Origin: Scleroderma bovista
Taxonomy: Eukaryota > Basidiomycota > Agaricomycetes > Boletales > Sclerodermataceae
Assembly: GCA_037178675.1 (NCBI GenBank)
Contig: JAYMGJ010000671.1
Span: 1-64,000 of the forward strand
Reading direction: 5' to 3'
Length of the DNA stretch: 64,000 bases
Within the stretch, counting starts at the first letter, position 1. Each line of letters opens with the position of its first letter. Under the pieces are notes generated by a model, which did no database searches, was not told the DNA's origin, and worked only from the letters and a program-made list of their open reading frames with translations. Made by a program: the position numbers and the translations under genes. This document shows positions 22,783-35,333 of the stretch, one piece after another.

Positions 22783-24013
22783 TGTCAAGACCAGTTCTCC
22801 TCAACAATCTTACTTGGAGGTCCAGGGGTGCAGGGAACTAATGAGGAGGTAAGTCCTGACACTAGTATGTGCTACTTAGTGCAGAGAGTCAAGTCCAGGT
22901 CATACGGACGAAGTCCGGGCGCTAGAGGAGCACTGGAAGTAAGTCCGGGTTTTGCGGAGTTAGTCCGGACTGCGGGAAAGTGGACCGGATTAAAGCGCAG
23001 TTTGTCCAGACGAAGGACATCCCAGAGGTGGGATAAGTCCTGAGAGGTCTAGCATCGAGTCTGGGACAAAGTTGGCTTTTGCCCTCATGTGAGTAGGAGA
23101 ATTTGCTAGGATCGGACATAGGACCAAGGGGACGAGATAGGACGGAGACCGGAGATGGCTGGAGTTCAGGTGGACAGGTGGACAGATGGACTAAGGGGAG
23201 CATAGTGGGTAGTACAGAGGGAGGAGTATCTTAGTCGAGATTTGATCTAAGGAAACTACTAGGCCGGAGTATAGTAGTTTATATAGTAAATGAGAACTAG
23301 GGTGAGTATATATGGTGACAAGTAAACACCTTAGTTGGGACAAGGGACGGAGCAGAAATGGACAGGAAAATAAACCGGAGCGGGAGCAGACACGGGGAAC
23401 TAGAGATACAGGGACGACGGAGAAAAAGCAGGGACAGTGAAGTAAAGGGAACTAGGTCGGAAGAGGACAGGTAAGGGTTGGAGGTGGACTTAACTAATGT
23501 TAAGTCTGGAGCGATGTCCAGGACCGGAGGAAGTGGGACCGGAGGAAGTGCATGACCGGAGGAAGTGCAAGAGTGGAGGGAGTGCACAGGTGGAGGAAGG
23601 GCAGAGTAGTCGGAGGAAGGTCTGGAGTTGGACATGGAAATGTCCAAGGCCATTGGTGGACCTATCAGGGAAAGCGGAGCAGAACAGGAGCAGACCTGAG
23701 CTGGAGTTGGATGTACCAGCTGGAGTTGGGCTATGTTGCAGACAAGACCAAGGGAGTGGCCGGACTGAAACCGGAGTAGCAACAAGTGGTAGGTACAGGT
23801 TCGACATGGTGGAGTTAGACCGCAGATGTGTCTAGAGGAAGACAGGGGTTAGTCCCGAGGTGGAGATGGACGTAGTGACCAGAGTTGGGCTGGAGTGCAG
23901 CTATGGGGCTGGAGATGGCCAGACTAGATCCGGAGTTGCATCTATGCCTAAGGAGAGGTCAGGCGGGCCAAGGTTAGACCGGAGTTGCAACTGGGAAAAG
24001 TATGGATATGACA
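22783..24013 (+). mobile_element. Solo LTR of a second gypsy-like family (1,231 bp)
   Basis: Ends are TGTCAAGACCAGTTCTCC ... AGTATGGATATGACA. It has a perfect 5-bp target duplication CACCC (22778-22782 and 24014-24018) and is inserted in the 70-bp satellite. It is the same family as 55922-57103. The first 16 bases resemble the chromovirus LTR at 33380, so a related Ty3/gypsy element is likely. Reading frames inside are Gly/Arg-rich and not coding-like. Confidence 0.9.
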
Positions 24014-24590
24014 CACCCACACCCAGGCCGGACTGTACATTATGGTGACACACCTACCCTGGCCCGACCATACACTATGGTGATGCCCACACCCAGGCCA
24101 GACTGTTCAATATGCACCCATACCCTGGCCTGACCATACACTATGGTATCACCCACACCCAGGCCAGACTGTATATTATGGTTAAACTACACACTCTGGC
24201 TGGACCATACACTATGGTGATGCCCACACCCAGGCCAGACTGTACAATATGATGACACCCCTACCCTGGCCCGACCATATGCTATAGTGATGCCCACACC
24301 CAGGCTGGACTGTACAATATGGTGACACACCTACCCTGGCCCGACCATACACTATGGTGACACCCACACCCAGGCTGGACTGTTCAATATGTACCCATAC
24401 CCTGGCCTGACCATACACTATGGTGACACTCACACCCAGGCCGCACTGTATATTATGGTTAAATTACACACCCTGGCCAGACCATACACTATGGTGATAC
24501 CTCCATCCTGGCCCAACCTCATATTATGGTGACAACCCACCCCCAGGCTGGACCATGTATTATGGCGACAATTCCACACACAGGCCAGAT
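24014..24590 (-). repeat. 70-bp dimeric satellite (array 1, right part)
   Basis: It continues the array at 22526-22782. Copies become shorter and more degenerate toward 24590. The edge at 24590-24675 (AAACACGGCCTAACCAGG, then TACATGGGCTCC) has an inverted counterpart at 60250-60300, so the two distant arrays share one edge. Confidence 0.8.
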
Positions 24591-24689
24591 CATATATCAC
24601 AGCAACACCCTGTAGTCCGGCCTGACCCCCGCTGGCCATAAAACACGGCCTAACCAGGTACATGGGCTCCAGCATCATCCAACCATGAC

Positions 24690-25440
24690 TACAACATGTT
24701 GTCCACCACCAACGTGACAATGACAATGACAACCACCAGCATTGATGGTGATGACAACGACCCCAGTCCCCCAATTCCAGCATCATCTGACCACAACTAC
24801 AACAACAACATGTTGACCACCACTACCATGATGCATTGGCCACACCAATGCAGCCACTACAGGTTCAATGGTGACAAAAACAACAACAACAACAACACAA
24901 GTCCCCCAGCTCCAGCATCGTCTGACCACCACCAACGCGATGGTGACAACTCGTCCTCCAGCTCCAGCATTGTCCAACCACAACCACCATGCATTGGCCA
25001 CCATGTGTCCAACAGCAATGGTGATGACCCCAGTCCACCCAGCTCCAGTGTTGTCTGACCATGACCATGACACATTGGCCACCACCAATGTAATGACAAT
25101 GGTCACCACACATCTGATGGCAATGACAACACCAGTCCCTCCAGCTCCAGTGTTGTCAGACCATGACCACGACCACAATGCATTGGCTACCACCAGTGCT
25201 GCTGCCACATGTCTGCCACCACCAATGCGACAATGAAGGCCAGTTGATGATGATGACCATGACCACAACTCATTGACCACAACTACCACCATGTGTTGAC
25301 CACCATCACTACCACCACATGCTGGCCACCACTACCACAACCTGTCAGCCACCACTACCACTATCATGTCTGTCACTACCAATCTGGCCATGATGGCCAC
25401 TACCCATGTGTCAACACCACCAAAGTGACAATGATGTAGT
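24690..25440. repeat. CCA/CAT-rich minisatellite
   Basis: It is low-complexity DNA with recurring CCCAGCTCCAGCATTGTC, TGACCACCACCAA and ATGCATTGGCCACCA modules of about 45-90 bp. The open frames it gives (Thr/Asn/Pro-rich, or Trp/Val/Gly-rich on the other strand) are products of the repeats. A similar composition, reversed, appears at 31600-31870. Confidence 0.65.
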
Positions 25441-25555
25441 ATATACTTTGTATATTTTGTTGAAATGATAGCTTTGTGTACTATTACTTGAATATTGATA
25501 ATATAAGAGGGTCAAAATAATTTGAATGTCTGACATGCTAGGAAACTGCTATTTT

Positions 25556-26000
25556 GTGATGGACTGACAGTCTGACAGTCAAGAACCTGATAAGTTCTGA
25601 CAAACTGAGAATAACTGGCCATCTGATAGTTTGGCAGTCTGTGAGCCTGATGTGCTGAGAATAACTGATAGTCTGGCAGTCTGAGTATCTGATGGTCTGA
25701 AAATAACTGGTAGTCTGAGAATATCTGACCATCTGGTGGTCTGAGAATAACTGACAGTCTGATGGTCTGACATCTGCCAGTCTGAGTACCTGATGTTATG
25801 AGAATAACTGACAGTCTGGCAGTCTGATTACCTGGTAGTCTGATAATAACTGGTGGTCTGATAATAACTGGTGGTCTGATGGTCTGACAATCTGACAGTC
25901 TGAGAAACTGCTGGTCTGATATCAGAAAGGTCCATTTCTGAGTGTCTGACCAACTGGTGGTCTGAAATTTTCTGAGAATGTTTGATATCAGATTTTTTCA
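25556..26000. repeat. CTGA-type minisatellite
   Basis: It is an irregular array of ACTGACAGTCTGGCAGTCTG and TGAGAATAACTGRTGGTCTG units, about 20-30 bp long. There is no coding signal. It lies next to the 3' end of the Plavaka remnant. Confidence 0.75.
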
Positions 26001-26109
26001 ATTGGCCAGATTTTTTCAGATTTTTTCAGACCTTTAGAACTTTTGTCAAGTTGCTGATGTATCCCAGAAGTATTAGTGCTGAACATTGACAGACAGAAGG
26101 GACTGACTG

Positions 26110-28883
26110 ACCTTTACAGCAGGGTCATCAGAGTTGTGCACTTGAAATAGCACAATATTTTCAGGAAAGTTTTGTGACTGCCCAATAGTGTGGTGTATAT
26201 CAGGCCTATTTGGCATGGGATCTTGATGATAAGCATGCAAAGCAGCTAACTTAGTTCAGATCTGGTGAATTCATTCTTGGCAGCACTTGATAGATACCAA
26301 TTAGGGGATAAATGCTTTGCGACTCATTCTAGTGAACCTACTTTTTCCAACATGGTGCTTGAGTTCTCCCTGCCAGAGTTTAGTCATGAGGAATGATGCA
26401 ATGGAAGTCACACCAGTTGTGTTGAAAAGGAGTCCATCATACTGAACATCTTGATCTGATCATGATAATCCCCAAGTGCGTGTACCTTGTAAGTGCAGAG
26501 GTTCAGCGTTTTTGGCTGGCACACATTCACTGCTGGGGAATAGGCCATTTTGGAAGGGCCCCCTTGAGCCTTTCTTCATCATCGAGACTCAGCTTCACAG
26601 TGCAATTCTTTTGTTGCAAAGGTTGGGCATGTTTCAGGAAAAAAGTTGTGCATTTGCTGAGCCAACTGTGCAGTTGTGTGTTCCATAATGTTGAGAATGT
26701 AGTCTGTGTGCACGTGGAGCTTTGCAAGGGCATGCCAATGACATAACAAGAACAGAAGCTGCTGAACCTGAGAGTTATGGGGCTCAGGAAGGAGATTCTT
26801 GAAAACCAGAAGAGCACACTGCCATACAGAAACCATTAGAAACTGGACTGGCAATCATCTAAAGAAGTCGCACCTGCAGTAGATCCTCAAAGTCTCAAGC
26901 AGTCATCTTCTTCAACTCCAAGCAATTCTCCTGAAAGTGGCAGATTGTGTCTTGCCCAAAAGTGGGAACTTGACAATATCTAGTGCTTATTAAGCTTGGC
27001 AAAATATACAAATATTTCATGCTTACTGTTTGTCCATTTCTGAAATCTGAGACTGTTTTAAGGTCTCAAGGATCCACAGTAGATGAATAAAAATGGCTTT
27101 CCATACTCCTAACTCAAATTCATGCAAAAGGTCAACAACAAACATGACAAATAGATCAAAGCCAGTATGGCTGGCTTAACTTCTCTGAAAAGGCATTCTG
27201 CTTGTGTCATCATTAGCTCAACATGATGTGGCATAAACCTCAATGGCAGACTGTTGTTGGGACCAGTGGTTCATCCTTCAAAAGCTCTGCAACTTGCATC
27301 CCATCCACAGCATAATGCTTCTCATATATTAGTTTGCGAGCTGACATGATTTTTTCATGGTGGTGGGCAGTGTCAGAGTGAGATAAAAGCCTGCATTGCA
27401 GTAGGTCTGATTCCATGGTGAGAAGATGAGCACAAGATTTTGGAATAAGACACCAAGGGCATGGGCATTTTCCCAAGTTCCTGATGGTCACAATTAAAAC
27501 TCCGAATATAAGTCATGTTAGCTAATGGTATCAGAGAGTAACACAATCACATACTTTTCTGGATAATCAGCAGAATAAGTGAATATTTGAGGATATATGT
27601 GATGCTTGACTTGGTCCTGGCAAGTTATCACGATGCCATGTTCATATGCTTCCAGGAACTCATCATCCAGAAGGATATGCCACTGTGCATGGAAAAACTC
27701 TCTGCAACAATGAGTTAGGAGGGCATCACTCAGCTTTTCTCCTGACTGCTCCATCACAAAATCCTTGAATGCAGCTGGAGGCTATTCTCACAACAGTGAT
27801 GGTTAGCAGTTGAACCCACAGAAGGTAACTCACTGATTGGAAGTAGGCAACATGAGAACATAGGTTTGAGCTTGGTTTGCAGTGCATGTACTTTGACTGG
27901 TTACCAAAGTAGAGGTAAAGTGGCCAAAGCTTTGCACTCCCGAACAAGGTAAGCTGTGTGGCATCCGACCAGAACATGAGCACTGCAATACAACATGGTA
28001 AGTCACAGTCAGGTTTGCAAGGTGAAGCTAGGAGTTGTTCTTGAGCTTTGATGAAAGCATCCAACATGTACAGTTCTCCATGGACTCTAACGTCATGGGC
28101 TTTGTTCAGTGGATGCCACCAGAGCTCATAAGGTTCATAATGGTAGATACAGTGGTGAAATGGATCTGAAAGCTTATTGCAAATGATTGAAACCAGATGA
28201 TGGTGATGAAAGTCCAGAACTGTATAGTCACAGGGACCTGGATTTGGCGTCTGGCAGTGAAAGGGGATGGATATTGTGATAGGTGAGCGACTCCAGCCAG
28301 TGCTAGCCTCTTGTCCATCATCTGAACTGCTTCCCAACTCCTTGTTGATTGCCTTCCAGTTGGTATTTTGGACATCATCTGGATTGTATTCTAAATCTCC
28401 AATAATATCCAGAAGAAGCTTGAAGTTTTCATGAGATTCCTGTGGCCTGTGGTTCCAATACCAGTCACCTAGTTGCAATGAGCTTTTGTTTGGATAGGGA
28501 TGGAATGGGTTGTCGGGTGCAGAGGTGATGGCTGGTATTGAGGAGTTGGCGGTAAAAGGCAGCTGGGACAAGTATGTCTGCATGTTGGTGGATTGCTTGT
28601 CAGGATCATGAGAAGGAAGTCTGATGTTGGACCTAAACATGTGGACAAGACCAAACTTATTCAGTTGAGTCTTGAACATTGACCAGGATACTGAAACTGG
28701 TGGTGTCAGATGTGACAAGTGAGATTCAGATGCTCCTTGGTTGGATGGGCCTTCCAACAACTGTACTCCAAGCAGAGGAAGTGGCATAGGACTTTCAGGA
28801 AGCATGTCATGAAAATGAAGAGGTAGCTGACAATTGAGCCAATGTGGTCTCCATTGTGCCAAGGGTAGCACCTCATCTTCCAA
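26110..28883 (-). pseudogene. Plavaka-type DNA transposase, multi-exon, decayed
   Basis: The first large exon (27830-28883) contains HYEPYELWWHPLNKAHDVRV, LMFWSDATQLTLFGSAKLWP and SKYMHCKPSSNLCSHVAYFQ. After an intron follow KDFVMEQSGEKLSDAL-like sequence (27518-27757) and TIRNLGKCPCPWC ... SARKLIYEKHYAVDGMQV (27240-27491). Then GFDLFVMFVVDLLHEFELGV appears in another frame (27075-27175), then NLLPEPHNSQVQQL ... HALAKLHVHTD (26579-26800), and last HHTIGQSQNFPENIVLF (near 26180). These are core motifs of the basidiomycete Plavaka family. Frame breaks and a TGA at 26895-26897 make it a pseudogene. Terminal repeats were not identified. Confidence 0.85.
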
Positions 28884-29417
28884 CTGCAGGGCTTCAGGTG
28901 TATGATTTCTGCAAGGGATCTATGCCAACTTGGTCAGAATGACAAAACTCAATCCCCACACATACTGGTTCAGAATGGGATATGTTATCACCATCATTAG
29001 TGCTTCCAATGCTAGGCTAGATCACCTCAGTCAGAATGGCGAGATTTAATAAAAATATTCTAGCACATACTGGTTCAGGATGAGGCAGGACACTGTCACC
29101 CTCAACCTGTTCTGCTTGAGCTTCTCCCAAGCCCATTCACAATTTCTTTTGTTGATATACCTCCTTAGATAGCACTCCAGAAGGCTGTTTCTTTCCTTTT
29201 GTGCACCCCCGTTTGTGCTTGGTGAAGTCAGAAACACAGGAGAAAGAGCAGCCACAGATGCAAGTCTGGAAAGATTGTTTGGCCATTGAGCCTGCCATGA
29301 GCTGTGATGAACCTGAAATTGCTCAGTCTCAGTTCCACAGGAGTGTTTAAGGCCTACCACTGGGGCATGGAAATTTAGTTCACAGCCACCCAAATCTGAG
29401 CTGGTGTTGTGGCCCGG
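28884..29417. other. Region upstream of Plavaka, no clear gene
   Basis: A minus-strand frame at 29046-29423 (125 codons) may hold a decayed N-terminal exon of the Plavaka gene, but I recognise no motif and no splice signals that join it. Nothing else is visible. Confidence 0.3.
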
Positions 29418-29759
29418 TGTCACGCACCAAACAGGTTTGGTACAGTGAACATGGAAGATAACACCTATATCAAATGATCCTTATGCAAAGGATAGGCATG
29501 ACAGACCCTCATCATAGCCATCTATCACACAACAAGACTATTCTGATGCAAGAGATGAATGCCAACGCTGACAGTCATCCCTCACACAAGAACCACCAAG
29601 AAGCAGAAGAAACTGAAGGAATAACATCATTATGGTATGAGAAAGGAATGCACACTTCTGCAGTCCAACTCCCATATCAGAATGATCAAAGAAGCTGAAG
29701 AATTGATGGAGAAATGAAGGAGAAACAGAAGAAATGATTTTTAGCACCCAAATGTCATT
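29418..29759 (+). repeat. Truncated LTR fragment (copy F, diverged subfamily)
   Basis: It begins TGTCACGCACCAAACAGG and follows copy D for 342 bp, ending abruptly at AAATGTCATT. The left flank is CCGG (29414-29417). The flanking host sequence is duplicated imperfectly: 29371-29416 and 29760-29804 share about 40 of 45 bases. Confidence 0.85.
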
Positions 29760-32700
29760 AAATTTAGTTCACAGCCACCCAAACCTGAGTTGTGTTGCAG
29801 CCCAAGCCTGCGGGAAAAATGGAGTTTGACAGTAGCAAGCAAAGCAAGTGACGATGAGCTCAGTGCCTGGTGCTGGCATGATGAAGACAGTGAATGACAT
29901 TGCAGCAGTGACAGTGAGTAGTAGTACTCATAGTACTACTAGTTGACTTTCTAAAATAGCTGAGGCATGAGGTGTCTCATAGAATATACTAAGTACTTAC
30001 TACTACTATGTAAGACTGAAAATGCACAACAACCATGATAAGTTTGGAACCAAGTTCATGTAATAAAATATGGTAACTACTACTATTGGTCCATGTCACA
30101 CATTTCACAGTAAAGAGGGTGTTGCAATGTGTATTGCAACAATATATACACACCATGGTAGTATCTAAATCACAACCTCATAGTAGTATTGTATCGCCCA
30201 TCCTGCATCTTGTTGCTGTCATCATCACTGCTGGTGATGGTGATGGTGATGGTGATCAGCATTCATTGTTGCTGCTGTGGGCATGTGCATGTGGCATGTC
30301 ATTGTTGACAATGAGGCGTGGTGGAGGTGGAGAGGGTGGTGGCGAGACGGTGAGGAGGTGGTGGTTGGCATCTCCTGGACGTTTGTGGGATTGTTGGCTG
30401 GGCTGTCATTCATATGTCTGGCACTGCACTCACTCATGCTGGCTTTGAGGGCATTTGCAGGTAAGGCTAGGTCCATGCTTGTGTTCCAACTGACTGGGCG
30501 GTCGCATTATGACTGCGATCTGTGGGTGATAGTCCTCAAGTGGATGTTGTTCCAGTGAAGGAATGTTGATGAGATTGTCAAAGAATGCCCTTATTCAATT
30601 AGGTGGTGGCACTGTTCTAGATGTCGTAAATAGTGGAGGTTGTCATCTGCAAGAAGCTAGGGCTGGCATGAGAATGTGAAGTGTCATTTGGGTGATGCCA
30701 AGGGAGGGAATGTAGGATGAGATGTCAATGTCATCTTTGTCTCCATTCTGAGATTGATAGCAGGATGCAAGGATGGGTGGTGGTGGTGGGTGGTAGTGCA
30801 GAGGGTTCTGAGGAAGTTGGATTGCATTGGCGGCTATGTGTTTGAGCACATAGCTTGATATCAAATGAGATGAGCTCTTACCCTTTCCAAAATGGCCCCA
30901 TTCACCAGCTGTGAGCTGCACAGCATTGATGACCAGCACCTCTGCTGCTGTTCTCCATGCCAATTCACATATGGTCTCATCAAGAACATATTCGCCACCT
31001 TCCATGGGACAATACAGGGCAAGGGTAGGCATATGGGGATGAAGAGCGATGTGTAGATTCGTTAGTGTGTCATCAAATTCTGGCAGGGGTAAAATATTAT
31101 TTCTCTGAGTCCAATGATGGTAAGTCATGTGGGAGCCAAAGGATATTGAGTCCTTATGGGAGCTGGGGTCTATCATCTGGATCTGACTCCCTGTCTCTCT
31201 GAGTGGACATATTAGATGTGCTGCTCACCGATGTTTTCATGTGTCGGGGTGGTTTCTCTGTCTCAGAGGGCAGGATGGGGGGACTGTCAGGATGTGGTGG
31301 AGAGTCTGTGTTGAGCTGGATTGGAGATTGCTCAGCATCCTGGGCAGACTTTTGGGCAATGGAGTGTGGACACCAGAAGACTGTCTTGCAGGGCTGTTGG
31401 GATCTGAGGTGTTCCTTGGCACCTTGGTGCGTGCAAGTTGGGTTGGGATGACGAGTCTTGTGTTTCCATGTACCCTCTGCATTGTTGTTTGTGTGGTGAG
31501 CCAGCTGTCGCATTGCATGGTGGCAGCTGTTGTCATTATTGTGGCTGACTGCATAGCAGTGTCACCATTACCCATGATCATGTTTCATTGTTGTTGTTGT
31601 TGTGACATCTTTGTCTTACTGGCATGCACACATTGATGTGCTGTTGTTGTTGCCATCTCACCATGGCATTGGCCATTGGTGTCATGTCATTGTCATCTTC
31701 ATTGTGCTAGCACAGACACACTGTCACCATTGGGGCACTGCAGACATGTCATCATTGTGCTAGTGTGGACATGTTGATGCACTATTGTCATGTTGTTATG
31801 TTGCCATGGCATTGGCTATCTGGCCAGTGGTGATGCACATCACATTGTCATTGTTGTTTGATTGAGGGCACAAATGCTGACATGGACATATCAAATGCAA
31901 AGCTGTAAAGGTCAGTGAAGTGCAAGAAAGCGACATGACTTACCTGGGTACATGCAGCCACCCAGAAACCAGTCGAAACGTACTTGTGGGGTCATTGGAC
32001 ACAGGCATCGACACATCGGAAGCTTGAAGATGTGAAGAAAAGTACTGTGGGTGCTGCAGGTTCTGGATGGCCACATGACCCGCACCTGTTTATTAACTAA
32101 TCAATGTTGACCATGTGTTGCTGGCTGCAGGAAGGCAGTTGAGGTGCTAGTGGTTGGTGGTAGTCATCATCTTTGCACTGATGTAAGTGGCCAACATCAC
32201 TGTCATCATAAGGATGGCACTTACTGAGTTCATCACTGATGGTAGCCTTACCTAGCTAAAGAAAAAGACCTGGTGGAAAGAGATGGGAAGAGATACCAGT
32301 GATCAGATATGCATGAGATGACACAGATACATACATTGTAGTAGCATACACTGTAGTAGTACTTGGATTGCCATTAGCATTGCTCTACACCTCGGGGCGC
32401 TCAGCTGATGGGAGGTGGATAGTGATGTAATGAACATTGAATGGATATATGTAGGTACAGGGGGGATGGTTGGGCAAAGCCCTGAGGGCTTCCAGCCTGA
32501 AACAAGTCACAGGGGAAAGGCTGAGCTGTGAGGGTGGGCTGGGACACTGAGCAGGTCAGCTGGAACTGATCCACCAGAGGTGAGTGGGATGCATTGAGTG
32601 GGAGACAAGGGGAGTGAGCAGAAGGATGCAGGGAGCTCCCACGAGGACCTGAGAGAGGGAGTGGTGCAGTGGGTGCAAAAGAAAGGCTGAGCTCATTGAA

Positions 32701-33035
32701 TGGTGGGGGCCACAGCCTTTTGGTCTTGTGGTGTGCAACAAGCAGGAAAGAGAGGCACCACACTTCACTTACCTAATGTGTAGACTAAATTCTATGCCAC
32801 TCAGCTAGAATTTTTGTTTGTATCTGTGTGGCACACATGTTGAGCCTACATTTTCATCAGGAAATTGGGGAAGAAATGATATTTCCTGATACACATTATA
32901 AACATACATCAGAATGATATTGTAATATACCCAAATATCAGCAATTAAACACCCTTACAATTGAACTAGTGTAACTGAGTACAATGATCAAGTGCATATT
33001 AGAATGGTTTATTGTAGGTAATGCAGGACAAACAT
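29760..33035. other. Mostly anonymous sequence with low-complexity ORFs
   Basis: Repeat-like TAGTACTAC-rich sequence occupies 29920-30010. A run of TGGTGATGG at 30220-30260 gives a His-rich shadow ORF. TTG/CAT-rich low-complexity DNA occupies 31540-31870, and a Pro/Ser-rich minus-strand frame lies at 32401-32763. Two overlapping minus-strand frames (30643-31513) look more gene-like and are listed separately. No transposon ends were identified. Confidence 0.4.
30643..31513 (-). pseudogene. Hypothetical gene remnant (two overlapping frames)
   Basis: The frame at 31154-31513 (Pro/Ser/His-rich, ending SDPDDRPQLP) overlaps the frame at 30643-31176, which is of more normal composition (MTYHHWTQRNNILPLPEFDD, GKGKSSSHLISSYVLKHIAA). 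A one-base shift or a small intron would join them. I do not recognise the family. It could be a remnant of a transposon-borne gene. Confidence 0.3.
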
Positions 33036-33270
33036 GGCATCTTGTTATCTTTGATGGTCTATCTTCCAACAGAGTTGCAGAGCCTGGTCATCTTGCTATC
33101 ATTATGTGTCCCACATATAATCAATTATAGTTAATCTGCCAGAATGGCATCCCACTTATATTTAATGGTCTATCTTTCAACAGAGTTGCAGAGCCTGGTC
33201 ATCTTGCTAACATCATGTTTCTAGCATATAATCAATTATAATTAACCTGTCAGAATGGCATTACACTTAT
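33036..33270. repeat. Tandem duplication, unit about 110 bp
   Basis: There are two full copies and the start of a third, beginning GGCAT at 33036, 33146 and 33257. Each contains AACAGAGTTGCAGAGCCTGG and CATATAATCAATTATA. The copies differ at several sites. Confidence 0.8.
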
Positions 33271-33379
33271 CAGCTTTTGCCCTCTTGTCAAGCCTATCAG
33301 CACCCTAGTAACCCTTTCACTTTGCCATTTGGCAAGTGGCCCAGGTTTACTACTGAAAGTGTTACCAAAAGTGTAGTAA

Positions 33380-34002
33380 TGTCAAGACCGGTTCTTCACT
33401 GATCTGATCTCTACGAGGGGTCAGGGGGTCAGGGGTTGGTCTAGCGGTAAGACCGAGATGCTACGTAGCGTAGTCGCGCTTCCCGAGTAATAGGAAGGCC
33501 GACCGAGGGTCTGATGGAGAGTCCGAGGGTAAACGGTCTACGACCGAGTGCTTGCACGAGACAGAGACGGAGAGTGCGCAGGGAGAACAGATGAGAAGTA
33601 TCTTATTCGATATTCGAACTGAACTACAACAGACCGAGTATCTAGGTATTTATACTGAGTGGAACGGATGAGGCGATGTACGGGAAGTCGGGATTACCGA
33701 CGAATGACGAGCGCAGTCGCGCTGCGCGCTGAGTAAGTACGGTAAGTGCGATAACCGGATTACCAATGAGTATCGTATTAGTAATGCAACGGGACGGGAA
33801 CGTATAGTAACCGGAAACAAGAAAGGAAACATATTAGGTAATAGTACAGAGAGACAGAACGGACAACGCGCTCACCGATCGGTGGCGATACAGGACAGAT
33901 AGCAAGAAACGGAAAAGGGAGTACATACAATAGACGGACGGCGAACGCGTGGACGCGATCGGACAATAGGGTACAGGGTGATCGGATGTCACGGTCGTGA
34001 CA
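33380..34002 (-). repeat. Chromovirus 3' LTR (623 bp)
   Basis: Plus-strand ends are TGTCAAGACCGGTTC ... GGTCGTGACA. It differs from the 5' LTR at five positions. Four of them are C/T or G/A changes at CpG, three of which are decayed in this copy. Confidence 0.95.
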
Positions 34003-34098
34003 GTATCCCCCTCTTAGGGCCGAGCCCACGAGGCTGCAACGCGTATTCCACACCGAATGTGCGTGACCGTTGTCTGGGTTTGAAAATCGGTTAGGGCA

Positions 34099-34105
34099 TA
34101 TTTAA
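34099..34105 (+). promoter_or_regulatory. TATA-like box for the antisense accessory gene
   Basis: TATTTAA lies 63 bp upstream of the ATG at 34168, between the 3' LTR and the gene. The distance is suitable for a fungal core promoter. Only position and sequence support it. Confidence 0.4.
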
Positions 34106-34167
34106 GACTGGCCTTCGGTGACGGTAGCCCAACAAATCCTTTCCTTCATACCACCCTCGATTTAAAC

Positions 34168-35245
34168 ATGTCCGCTAGCAACACCGACAACGTCGACTGG
34201 ACGCGCGCCCCCTCGCCCGAGTTGGAAGGGAAGCCGACCGATTCGATCCAAGTCCAAATCGCCAAGTTCGACGAACAGTCGCGTCGGCGACGGGAGCGAT
34301 TGATGAAACAGGCGGCCGAGCAAGAGGCGAGGAGGTTGGCGGAGGAGGCTGCCAGGAAGAAGGCTGAGGAAGAGGCGAGAAGGGTCGCCGAAGAGAAGCG
34401 GAAAGCCGAAGAGGAGGCGAAGCGAGTCGCCGAGGCGAAGGCGCGAGCGGATTTCGAGGCGAGGCGCAAGGCCGAGGCGGAGGTGAGGGCGAGAGAGAAA
34501 GCCGAGTCGCTGGCGGCTGGCGAGGCGATGCGGGAACGTTTAGGGCTGGGGCCGAAGCCTAAGGTGCGCCGTCGGTCTTTTTTCTTTTCTTTATTTGATT
34601 TTTGCTGATTTATTATTGAAATAGCCCCGACAGGTGACTGCCCGCTCGAACACGGGCATAATGGGGTTCAGGCCCCCTTGTGACCGATGCAGGCGAAGCG
34701 GCAACAGTGGCGGGTGCGAGCTGGCCGACGGTGCGCGCACACCGACTTGCAGTCGGTGTCAACGATCCAAGATCAAGTGCACCTTCGGTGTGTCGACGGC
34801 CGCGATGGAGAGGTCGGCGAGTGGAGAGAAGAGAAAGCAAAGCGAGAAGACGGTGGAGGCAAACACGTCGCCGAGAGGAGGCGAAAAGAGGAAACGGTCG
34901 AAGAAGACGATCGCCGACGCCGCGAGTACAGAGGAGATCGAGGCGGCGATGGGAGGGTTCTCGGTGGCTGGGCCATCGAATCGGCCAGACCCAGTCGCGC
35001 TGGTCCTAGACCGCCGACTCGGGGAAATTGTGGCGGCGATCGACCGCAACACCAGGGAACTGGTCAAGCTCGGTCGAAAGGTAGAAGGGGTAGCCTGGGA
35101 GACGAAGAGGGTCGCAGATGCGAGGGATCCGAAAGGCAAGGGCAAGGCGATGCCCGAGGGGAGCGAAGAGCAGGAGGAGTCGGACGAGACGGACGGGGAA
35201 GGCGAAGAGTTGGGAGACGAAGACGGAGAGGGCGAGTCCGAGTAG
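34168..35245 (+). CDS. Antisense accessory gene: coiled-coil and cysteine-cluster protein
   Basis: Exon 1 is 34168-34563, the intron 34564-34624 (GTGCGC ... GAAATAG, 61 bp) and exon 2 34625-35245; the predicted protein has 338 residues. Residues about 35-120 form a long Ala/Glu/Arg/Lys coiled coil (EARRLAEEAARKKAEEEARR). Exon 2 then gives PPCDRCRRSGNSGGC and PTCSRCQRSKIKC, six cysteines spaced C-x2-C-x7-C-x11-C-x2-C-x6-C, followed by a basic KR-rich segment and an acidic tail. The gene is convergent with pol (stops 89 bp apart) and opposite to gag-pol, so its intron is not removed from the element's genomic RNA. No frame damage is seen. It may bind nucleic acid; function unknown. Confidence 0.75.
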
Positions 35246-35333
35246 TCGGACCGTATTTGTATTTAGTTTTCTTTTTTCTTTTTACTTTGTTTTTGTATAC
35301 TATCAATAGACTTTGTTCGGTGATCCGAAAGAC

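Noticed and set aside
23297..24048. Reading frames within the solo LTR at 22783-24013
   Set aside because: The copy at 55922-57103 does not preserve them consistently, and their Gly/Arg/Ser bias follows the GGAGT-rich repeats in the LTR.
24696..25292. Long open frames on both strands (Thr/Asn/Pro-rich and Trp/Val/Gly-rich)
   Set aside because: They follow the period of a CCA/CAT minisatellite; composition explains the lack of stops.
30225..30476. His-rich protein frame
   Set aside because: It arises from a TGGTGATGG microsatellite.
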